Below are positions 1 through 5,137 of a stretch of DNA of 5,137 nucleotides, one piece after another (position 1 is the first letter of the stretch; every line of letters starts with the position of its first letter). The stretch spans positions 1 to 5,137 of the forward strand of contig JAJAZJ010000133.1 of NCBI GenBank assembly GCA_026785795.1, written 5' to 3'. The stretch is from Pseudoxanthomonas sp. Lineage in GTDB: Bacteria > Pseudomonadota > Gammaproteobacteria > Xanthomonadales > Xanthomonadaceae. The position numbers were made by a program, and so were the translations under genes. A model generated the notes under the pieces. The model searched no databases. It was not told the DNA's origin and worked only from the letters and a program-made list of their open reading frames with translations.

Positions 1-147
1 AGTTACGTCGCGGGCGACAAGATCTATTGTGTCTACAACGCACCAAGTGAGCAGCTCATTCGAGAGCATGCCGACAAGTCGGGCTTTCCCGCCAACAGGA
101 TCACGCCGATCAGTGCGGTGATCGATCCCGCCACGACAGGTGGCTAG
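1..147 (+). CDS. DUF4242 domain protein, C-terminal end (5' end outside window)
   Basis: The first base of the window starts an open frame of 48 residues that ends at TAG 145-147. The sequence (SYVAGDKIYCVYNAP near the start, then REHADKSGFPANRI, then a terminal VIDPAT) matches my memory of the C-terminal half of DUF4242 proteins, which carry a conserved IYCVY cysteine followed by an IREHA..GGFPANRI stretch. DUF4242 proteins are small ferredoxin-like alpha/beta proteins. One member, SCO4226 of Streptomyces coelicolor, has been described as nickel-binding; the role of this one is unknown. The start and N-terminal half lie outside the window. A damaged SRPBCC-domain gene follows 30 bases downstream on the same strand, so the two may have been co-transcribed. 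The family call is fairly sure; metal binding here is only inference. Confidence 0.8.
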   Translation, partial: SYVAGDKIYCVYNAPSEQLIREHADKSGFPANRITPISAVIDPATTGG

Positions 148-167
148 AGCCGGCCTGGGACCAAGCC

Positions 168-172
168 GGGAG
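168..172 (+). promoter_or_regulatory. Ribosome binding site GGGAG of the SRPBCC pseudogene
   Basis: GGGAG lies 5 bases upstream of ATG 178-180, close to the Shine-Dalgarno consensus and at a workable distance. It supports ATG 178 as the original start, although the reading frame behind it is cut at codon 36. Confidence 0.6.
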
Positions 173-177
173 TCAAC

Positions 178-623
178 ATGACAACCGGCACAGTCCAACT
201 TCATCGCATGCTTCGCGCGGCGCCCGAAAAAATATATCGTGCGTTCCTTGAACCCGCTGCGCTGGCCAGATGGATGCCGCCCTAAGGCTTCAATTGCCAG
301 GTCCACCACCTGGATTCCAGGGTCGGCGGCACGTTCAAGATGGCGTTCACGAACTTTTCCACGGGCAAGGGCAACACCTTCCGTGGCACCTACCTTGAAC
401 TCGTTCCCAACGGGCTGCTTCGCTATTCCGACAAGTTCGAAGACCCCAACCTGCCCGGTGAAATCACGGTCACCGTGGTCCTGAAGCATGTGATGTGCGG
501 AACGGATGTAAGATCACCCAGGCCGGCATATCCGCCGTTATCCCGCGCGAAATGTGCCACCTGGGCTGGCAGGAATCCTTAGCCCAACTCGCCAACTTGG
601 TTGAGCTGGAAATCCCGGGATGA
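178..623 (+). pseudogene. SRPBCC / AHSA1-like (activator of Hsp90 ATPase homologue) domain protein, disrupted
   Basis: From ATG 178 the frame reads MTTGTVQLHRMLRA, typical of the start of an AHSA1-type SRPBCC protein, but meets TAA at 283-285 (codon 36). The same frame then continues with family-like sequence (GFNCQVHHLDSRVGG, then FTNFSTGK, YLELVPNG, DKFEDPNLPGE, CGTDV) up to about 508. Around 508-511 it slips: the family-like continuation KITQAGISAVIP, then CHLGWQESL and LVELEIPG, is in the frame starting at 510 and ends at TGA 621-623. One restored base would give a protein of about 148 residues, normal for these single-domain START-fold proteins, which bind hydrophobic ligands or chaperone partners; the ligand here is unknown. 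One nonsense codon plus one frameshift argues for a decayed gene rather than a single read error. An in-frame ATG at 340 could give a fragment but has no clear ribosome binding site. Confidence 0.8.
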
Positions 624-666
624 AAAATGCGCGGCCAGATTGCGGACAAAGGCTTTGCACCTCGCC

Positions 667-2616
667 CTATTTGGCGTATTTACCACCGCAGCCACTGTCT
701 TTGCCGGGCCCCAGCTCCAGAGTCGCCAGCAGGGCAGCGGGTGGCGCTATGCTGGCCAGCGCGATGGCGACTGCTCCGCGCAAACCCAAGCGCTTGAAAT
801 CGGGGCGGAACGAAGGATCCTTAAATGTACCGTCCAGCACCAAGGGCGAGCGCAGCGCGAAGATGCTGCGGTCTTTTGGCCGTGGCCGAAGTTCAAGGTC
901 CAGAGTTTCGTCTTTCAGGCTGATCTGGCCCTTGCCCAAGATGATGGTGTCGGCCGTATCAAATGCCAATGCACGCGATTGCATTACGCCGTTGTTGACG
1001 GCGAAATCACCGAATGCACAGCGGATCGGCACCTTGCGATCCTTGGTAACCAGGAACTTCAGTGCCTCGGCAATATCCAGGCCTGCTAATTCCATCAGCA
1101 GGTTGCTGATTTGTCCGCGGCCCATGCCCAACGCTATATCACCATCGGCACTCCCCAGCATGGCGGCAATGGAATTGCCGGTGCCATTGATATTGATGTC
1201 CCCGCCCACGCGGCCCACGGCATCCCGCGTCAACTTGACGTCGGGAAACAGCTTGGACAGATCCAGCTGGCGCACGGAAATTTGTGCGCGCGTACGAATG
1301 GTGTTCTCACGCGCATCCATGCGGATTATCGAGCGAATATCGCCACCCGCCACGCCAAAATTCAAAGGCTCAAGTTTCAGTACCCCGTCATTGAGCTTGA
1401 GGTGCGCATCCATGTCGTCGATGGGCAACTTAGGTGCATTGACGCGGGTGGCTTTCAAGCGCACATCTGCATCCATCGCCCGCAAGCTGGTGAGGTCATA
1501 AGGAGTATCGGGCAGCACACGCGGATCGGCGGTTGCGGCAGCTGCCTTGGCCTTCAATTCGGGATTGCTGGCTTCACCTTTACCCGTCTGGGGCGCGGCA
1601 CCCAGAAAACCGGCCAGGTCATCAAAGTCCAACCTTTTCGACACCAGGTTTGCCACCAGTAGCGGACGCTCGCGTCCCACGGTGACTGCGGCAGAACCGT
1701 GCAGGTCGCTGTCACCGACCACGCCGTTGAAATCATCGTAGTGCCAGGTGTTTTGCTTCCGCGTCAGGCGACCCTCCAGTTTGTAGGGTGGCGTGGAAGG
1801 CGTGACAATACCAATTAGCGGATACAGGTCTTCCAGATCCTGGCCGGACAATGCCAACTGCAGGCTGAAATCGCGCAACTCGAAAGGATTGGCAACTTCG
1901 CCTCGCGCGTGTGCATCAGTGGAACCTGCGCTGGCGCGTAGGTCGATGCGATACGGCTCTGCATGATTGGTCAATTCCAGCGGTGATTCCGCACGACCGG
2001 ACAAGACGAAGCGGTTGCCTGTCCAGCGGCCCTCGCCTGTGATATCGATGGGTGGCGCGGAGTCGGTCGCGCCGGGTTCTGCGCTGTTGACCGCGAACTC
2101 CATGCCTGTCTTGTTGGGCTCATCTAAAAATTGCAGGCGACCGCTGTCTATCCACAGGCGCTTGATCTGCGCGGGCTCACCCTTGGATTCATCGCCAAAC
2201 ACCCAGTTGCCGACGCCGTTGGGCCCGGCCTCCAGAAGCAGCTGCGGAGCGGACAAGCGTATTTCCGGAATGCGTGTCTGCCGTTTGAAGAGCAGGGGCC
2301 ACAGCTCGAAATCGATTTCCGCGTGCTTGGCAGTGGCCATCATGGGTTGCTTTGCCCACTGCGCGTTGCCAAAACTCAGTCCATCCGCGCGCACAGTAGT
2401 GACATTGCCCAGGTCGAGGTCCAGATTGCCCTTGATATGGAATTCGCGGCCAGTGCGCGCCTTGACCATGCTTTCCAAAGGTCCCTTGAACCAGTTCCAG
2501 TCGAACAACAGCACCAGCACGACCAAGCTCGCTAGCAGGGCTCCCAAGACGAGCAGCATTCGGCGCGAGGGCTTGCGTCTGTAGAAGGGTACATGATTGG
2601 CAGCATCGTCTCGCAT
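667..2616 (-). CDS. AsmA family protein (inner-membrane anchored, periplasmic)
   Basis: An intact 649-residue protein (ATG at 2614-2616, TAG at 667-669). A short basic N-terminus (RRKPSRR, about 13-19) precedes one hydrophobic segment at about 20-38, then DWNWFKGPLE, ARTGREFHIKGNLDLDLG and IPEIRLSAPQLLLE, the usual opening of the AsmA domain. A long beta-rich middle follows, and the C-terminal part resembles the AsmA_2 region (LDLELRPRPKD, then SPLVLDGTFKDPSFRPD). E. coli AsmA has about 617 residues; overall this looks closer to the YhjG-like branch. The family shares an elongated grooved fold with bacterial lipid-transfer proteins and is linked to envelope and phospholipid homeostasis; lipid transfer here is inference. 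It ends with a hydrophobic, proline-kinked stretch (about 614-633) and a lone Cys643. The ribosome binding site is weak (GGA three bases from ATG), so the exact start is uncertain; Met20 is a less likely alternative because it would drop the basic residues before the anchor. It lies 69 bases after the hemolysin III gene, same strand. Confidence 0.88.
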   Translation of the reverse strand: MRDDAANHVPFYRRKPSRRMLLVLGALLASLVVLVLLFDWNWFKGPLESMVKARTGREFHIKGNLDLDLGNVTTVRADGLSFGNAQWAKQPMMATAKHAEIDFELWPLLFKRQTRIPEIRLSAPQLLLEAGPNGVGNWVFGDESKGEPAQIKRLWIDSGRLQFLDEPNKTGMEFAVNSAEPGATDSAPPIDITGEGRWTGNRFVLSGRAESPLELTNHAEPYRIDLRASAGSTDAHARGEVANPFELRDFSLQLALSGQDLEDLYPLIGIVTPSTPPYKLEGRLTRKQNTWHYDDFNGVVGDSDLHGSAAVTVGRERPLLVANLVSKRLDFDDLAGFLGAAPQTGKGEASNPELKAKAAAATADPRVLPDTPYDLTSLRAMDADVRLKATRVNAPKLPIDDMDAHLKLNDGVLKLEPLNFGVAGGDIRSIIRMDARENTIRTRAQISVRQLDLSKLFPDVKLTRDAVGRVGGDININGTGNSIAAMLGSADGDIALGMGRGQISNLLMELAGLDIAEALKFLVTKDRKVPIRCAFGDFAVNNGVMQSRALAFDTADTIILGKGQISLKDETLDLELRPRPKDRSIFALRSPLVLDGTFKDPSFRPDFKRLGLRGAVAIALASIAPPAALLATLELGPGKDSGCGGKYAK

Positions 2617-2651
2617 GCATCCAATATCAGGAAACGGGTGTTCAGGTGCTG

Positions 2652-2670
2652 CGAAAGCCTAGGACTTTCG
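2652..2670. repeat. Short perfect inverted repeat between trhA and asmA
   Basis: CGAAAG and CTTTCG form perfect 6-base arms around a 7-base centre (CCTAGGA). The repeat sits 15 bases beyond the stop of the hemolysin III gene and about 35 bases before the asmA start, in the only gap of any size on this strand. As RNA it would be a small hairpin. No run of T follows it on the - strand, so it is not a standard intrinsic terminator. It might be a weak terminator, an mRNA-end structure or a protein-binding palindrome; the sequence does not decide between these. Confidence 0.35.
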
Positions 2671-2685
2671 TTCATACAGGGGGCA

Positions 2686-3357
2686 TCAATGCAGGCGTGG
2701 TGGCAGCACTTGTGCGGTCACCGCGATGAAGTGGCAAACGCTGCCGGCGATGACGAACATATGCCAGATGGCGTGCGAATACGGGATGGTTTCGCGGTGG
2801 TAGAAGTAGGTGCCCAGCGTGTAGAACAGGCCACCGGCCAGCAGCCAGCCCAGGGTCCATGCATCCAGCGCGTTGAGCATGGGCTTGATCGCCACCATGA
2901 TCAGCCAGCCCATCGCCACGTAGATCAAGGTGGACAGGCGCTTGAAGCGCCCGGTGTAGAACAGCTTGAACACCACGCCGGCGAAGGCCAGGACCCAGAT
3001 GGCGATGAACAGACCCCAGCCCCACGGCCCGCGTAAGCCGATCAGGGTGAACGGGGTGTAGGTGCCGGCGATCAACAGGTAGATCGCACAGTGGTCGAAC
3101 ACCTTCAGCCGCCCTTTGGCCACCGGATGCTGGATGGAGTGGTACAGGGTCGAAGCCACGTAAAGCAGCAGCAGGGTCACCCCGAACACAATGGACGCGC
3201 CCAGCTGCCAGGCGTCGCCGTGCAGCGCTGCCAGGGTGATCAGCACTGCGCTGCCGGCCAGCGCGGCCACCGCGGCCAGGCCATGGGTCAGCGCGCTGGC
3301 GATCTCATGGCGGATACGGTGTTTGTCGTGGGCTTCGGGGGCGGTCTCGTTGCTCAT
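2686..3357 (-). CDS. trhA: Hemolysin III / TrhA family (PAQR-like) seven-helix membrane protein
   Basis: A 223-residue protein (ATG 3355-3357, TGA 2686-2688), the normal length for this family, with about seven hydrophobic helices after a charged N-terminus. The opening HRIRHEIASALTHGLAAV is characteristic. The residues conserved across the PAQR/CREST superfamily of putative membrane hydrolases are all present: SxxxH (Ser69, His73 in ASTLYHS), Asp88 in the next helix (VFDHCAIYLLIAGTYTPF), and HxxxH (His195, His199) in the last helix, a set thought to bind zinc. The name hemolysin III comes from a Bacillus cereus protein. In most bacteria the family is seen as a membrane-homeostasis protein, as for E. 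coli YqfA, and a toxin role should not be assumed. It starts 9 bases after the stop of the upstream CPBP protease gene, so it is probably co-transcribed. The ribosome binding site is poor (an AGG-like stretch very close to ATG), which fits translational coupling. Confidence 0.93.
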   Translation of the reverse strand: MSNETAPEAHDKHRIRHEIASALTHGLAAVAALAGSAVLITLAALHGDAWQLGASIVFGVTLLLLYVASTLYHSIQHPVAKGRLKVFDHCAIYLLIAGTYTPFTLIGLRGPWGWGLFIAIWVLAFAGVVFKLFYTGRFKRLSTLIYVAMGWLIMVAIKPMLNALDAWTLGWLLAGGLFYTLGTYFYHRETIPYSHAIWHMFVIAGSVCHFIAVTAQVLPPRLH

Positions 3358-3366
3358 GCCTGCACG

Positions 3367-4302
3367 CTACCGCAACGCAGCAATTTCTGCATCCGTGCGC
3401 TGCGCGGCTTTCCAGAACGGGGCCACCGCGCTGCGCGTCCGCAGTACGTGGCGCAGCAGCAGCAGGCTGGCGATGCTGCAGGTGAGCACGGTCAGCAGCG
3501 AAGCTTCGGCGCCAAAACCACCGCCATCCAGCCAGTCCGGGCCGTGCAGCTGCGACTCCAGCAGGCCGTCGACCGCGATCCCTGACACCGGGATGCCAAA
3601 CACCGCGCCCTGCACGAAATTCCAGCCTGCGTGCAGGCCGATGCACCACCACAGCGAACGGGTCACGTGGTAGATCAGGCCAAACAGCAGGCCGGCTTCG
3701 ATCGCGATCGCCAGCGACGACCCAGCCGTCGCCGCGGGGTTGCCCGCGTGGCCCAGGCCGAAGAGCACGGCTGAGACCAGAAGGGCGATCCACGTGCCCA
3801 GCCCCTGCTCGGTGAGCCGGAACAGGATCCCGCGATACAGGATTTCCTCGCTGATCGCCGGTACCAGCGCGGTCAGCAGGAACAGGGTCCACAGCGGCGC
3901 ATCGCCGAATCCGGTGATGGTGTAGGCGCCCGCGACCCACAGCTGGGCGGTGACCAGCACGAACAGCAGCAGTGCGGCCAGCGCGCCCCACAGCACGTGC
4001 GGCAGCTTGCGCCAATCCAGCTCGGTTACCCGCCGGCGTTCGATCCAGCGCACCAGCACCCAATAGGCCAGCATAAACGGCACCAGCGCCAGCAGGCTGT
4101 AGGCCAGGTTGGCCTGCATGTTCTTCAGGCTGTTGAGCGGAATCCCTGCAGCCTGCACCAGCCGGCCCACAAGCTCCGAGAACACCACCAGCATCACCGC
4201 GAAGTACAGCATGCGCAGCAGCGGCGAGCGCAGCAGTCGCTTCAGCATGAACGCGAAGCCGGGCGGATCGGGCAGGGCAGGTTGGGTGGGCGGCGGCGGC
4301 AC
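3367..4302 (-). CDS. CPBP family intramembrane metalloprotease (CAAX protease / Abi, PF02517 type)
   Basis: A 311-residue multi-spanning membrane protein starting with GTG at 4300-4302 and ending with TAG at 3367-3369. All three family motifs are present in order: EExxxR (Glu152, Glu153, Arg157 in SEEILYRG), FxxxH (Phe181, His185 in FGLGH) and HxxxN (His224, Asn228 in HAGWN). These form the membrane-embedded catalytic and metal site in Rce1-like proteases, so the enzyme is probably active. Bacterial members mostly have unknown substrates; some process or confer immunity to peptides. The GTG lies 4 bases after the prfC stop, with a GGA about 8 bases upstream inside the last prfC codons, suggesting translational coupling. 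The first 18 residues are proline-rich; a later ATG at 4246-4248 (Met19, just before KRLLRS) is a plausible alternative start. The trhA gene follows after 9 bases. Family call very sure; substrate unknown. Confidence 0.93.
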   Translation of the reverse strand: MPPPPTQPALPDPPGFAFMLKRLLRSPLLRMLYFAVMLVVFSELVGRLVQAAGIPLNSLKNMQANLAYSLLALVPFMLAYWVLVRWIERRRVTELDWRKLPHVLWGALAALLLFVLVTAQLWVAGAYTITGFGDAPLWTLFLLTALVPAISEEILYRGILFRLTEQGLGTWIALLVSAVLFGLGHAGNPAATAGSSLAIAIEAGLLFGLIYHVTRSLWWCIGLHAGWNFVQGAVFGIPVSGIAVDGLLESQLHGPDWLDGGGFGAEASLLTVLTCSIASLLLLRHVLRTRSAVAPFWKAAQRTDAEIAALR

Positions 4303-4306
4303 GCGG

Positions 4307-5137
4307 TCAGTCCATGCCCACGCTGTGCGCGTGTTCGCGGGTAGCCATGAACTGCACCCCGGGCGCGCGCTCCTCGGCCAGCTGCAGGTTCACCCGGGTG
4401 GGTGCCAGGTAGACCAGGTGGCCAGCCGCATCCACGGCCAGGTTCATCGCATTCTTGTCGCGGAACTCCTCCAGCTTGCGCGCGTCCTCGCAGCGGATCC
4501 AGCGTGCGGTGACCACGCCAACGGGTTCGAAGCTGGCATCCACGCCGTATTCGTCCTTCAGCCGGTAGGCGACCACTTCGAACTGCAGCGTGCCACCGCG
4601 CCCAGGATCAGGTCGTTGCTCATCAGCGGGCGGAAGAACTGGGTTGCACCTTCCTCGCTCAACTGGGCCAGGCCTTTCTGCAGCTGTTTCAACTTGAGCG
4701 GATCGCGCAGGCGCGCGCGGCGGAAAAGTTCCGGGGCGAAGTTGGGGATACCGGTGAACGCGAGCTGCTCGCCTTCGGTGAATGTGTCACCTATCGAAAT
4801 GGTGCCGTGGTTGTGGATGCCGATGACGTCGCCGGGAAATGCGCTTTCGGCGATCTCGCGATCGGATGCCATGAAGGTCAGCGCGTTGGCGAGCTTGAAG
4901 TCCTTGCCTGTGCGCGGATGGAACGCCTTCATGCCGGCGCTGAACTTCCCCGAGCACACGCGCATGAACGCCACGCGGTCGCGGTGCATCGGGTCCATGT
5001 TGGCCTGGATCTTGAAGACGAAGCCGGTGAGTGTGGGTTCTTCCGGCGCCACGTCACGGGTAAGACTCGCGCGTGGTCGCGGCGACGGCGAGTGCTCGAC
5101 GAAGAAATCCAGCAACGGCTGCACGCCGAAATTGTTC
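4307..5137 (-). pseudogene. prfC: Peptide chain release factor 3 (RF3), 3' part, frameshifted as given; 5' part outside window
   Basis: RF3 is the cytoplasmic GTPase that removes RF1/RF2 from the ribosome after peptide release. The window holds about 276 residues: the linker ([20 protein letters not shown]), domain II ([33 protein letters not shown]) and domain III ([25 protein letters not shown]). These line up well with E. coli RF3 (529 residues) from memory. After SNDLILGAV the frame is lost: the expected [12 protein letters not shown] continues one frame over, and that frame runs to TGA 4307-4309 with [23 protein letters not shown] and TREH. One extra G near 4593-4594 would restore it. 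As given, the upstream frame adds 11 unrelated residues, stops at 4558-4560 and lacks about 95 C-terminal residues. Both sides of the break are otherwise well conserved, so a base-calling error is at least as likely as a real mutation. CPBP and trhA genes follow closely. The GTGs at 5122-5124 and 4574-4576 are internal codons, not starts. Identity very sure; broken state less so. Confidence 0.9.

Noticed and set aside
623..666. Terminator between the convergent SRPBCC pseudogene and asmA
   Set aside because: The - strand has a TTTTT (623-627) after the asmA stop, but only stems of 3-4 bases can be drawn before it.
620..1501. Long + strand open frame of 293 codons opposite asmA
   Set aside because: It is antisense to the well-supported AsmA gene, and its translation is Ser/Arg/Pro-rich with no recognisable domain. 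It is a side effect of GC-rich coding sequence.
1967..2584. + strand open frame of 205 codons opposite the asmA 5' part
   Set aside because: It is antisense to the conserved N-terminal AsmA domain; its composition is low-information and no start signal is seen.
2617..2700. Promoter for asmA
   Set aside because: AT-rich bits such as GATATT are only a few bases from the start codon, and no matched -35/-10 pair with normal spacing is seen.
2686..3357. Haemolytic toxin
   Set aside because: The family name is historical. The protein has no secretion signal and keeps the PAQR-type helices and residues of a housekeeping membrane protein.
3305..4063. - strand open frame of 252 codons in another frame of the CPBP gene
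   Set aside because: Its Arg/Ala/Gly-rich translation is typical of an out-of-frame reading. The CPBP frame carries all catalytic motifs.
3367..4302. Phage abortive-infection or bacteriocin-immunity system
   Set aside because: The Abi label covers many CPBP proteases. No bacteriocin, toxin or defence gene is nearby, and the neighbours are housekeeping genes.
4558..4600. Programmed frameshifting in a release-factor gene, as in prfB
   Set aside because: Known programmed frameshifting is in prfB (RF2), near its 5' end and +1. Here a -1 shift would be needed deep in domain III, and no slippery heptamer is visible.

Overview
This window looks like chromosomal DNA from a high-GC gammaproteobacterium. 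The best guess is Xanthomonadaceae (Stenotrophomonas, Xanthomonas or Lysobacter type), judged from protein flavour, GC-rich third positions and the prfC / CPBP protease / hemolysin III-family neighbourhood. That placement is recognition from memory, not a search result. I see no tRNA, rRNA, CRISPR array, transposase, integrase or phage gene.

Left part, + strand (1-623): the tail of a DUF4242 protein (stop at 145-147), then 30 bases later an AHSA1-type SRPBCC-domain gene. That gene has a good ribosome binding site and start but carries an in-frame TAA at codon 36 and a one-base loss near 508-511. Its stop at 621-623 faces the 3' end of the next gene across 43 bases.

Middle, - strand (667-2616): one intact 649-residue AsmA-family protein with an N-terminal membrane anchor. 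It probably belongs to the envelope-biogenesis / lipid-traffic group.

Right part, - strand (2686-5137), read from high to low coordinates: the 3' half of prfC (peptide chain release factor 3), a CPBP-family intramembrane metalloprotease starting with GTG 4 bases after the prfC stop, and a TrhA/hemolysin III (PAQR-like) membrane protein 9 bases after that. The spacing suggests one transcript. prfC is frameshifted as given: one G appears missing near 4593-4594, separating the last ~95 residues from the rest. This is either a sequencing or assembly error or a real loss of RF3.

The right half is visibly more GC-rich than the left half, with the change near the gap between asmA and the hemolysin III gene (about 2650). 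I found no convincing undescribed multi-gene system. The points worth a second look are the two broken reading frames, the tight operon of a translation factor with two metal-dependent membrane-protein families, the composition change, and a short perfect inverted repeat at 2652-2670.
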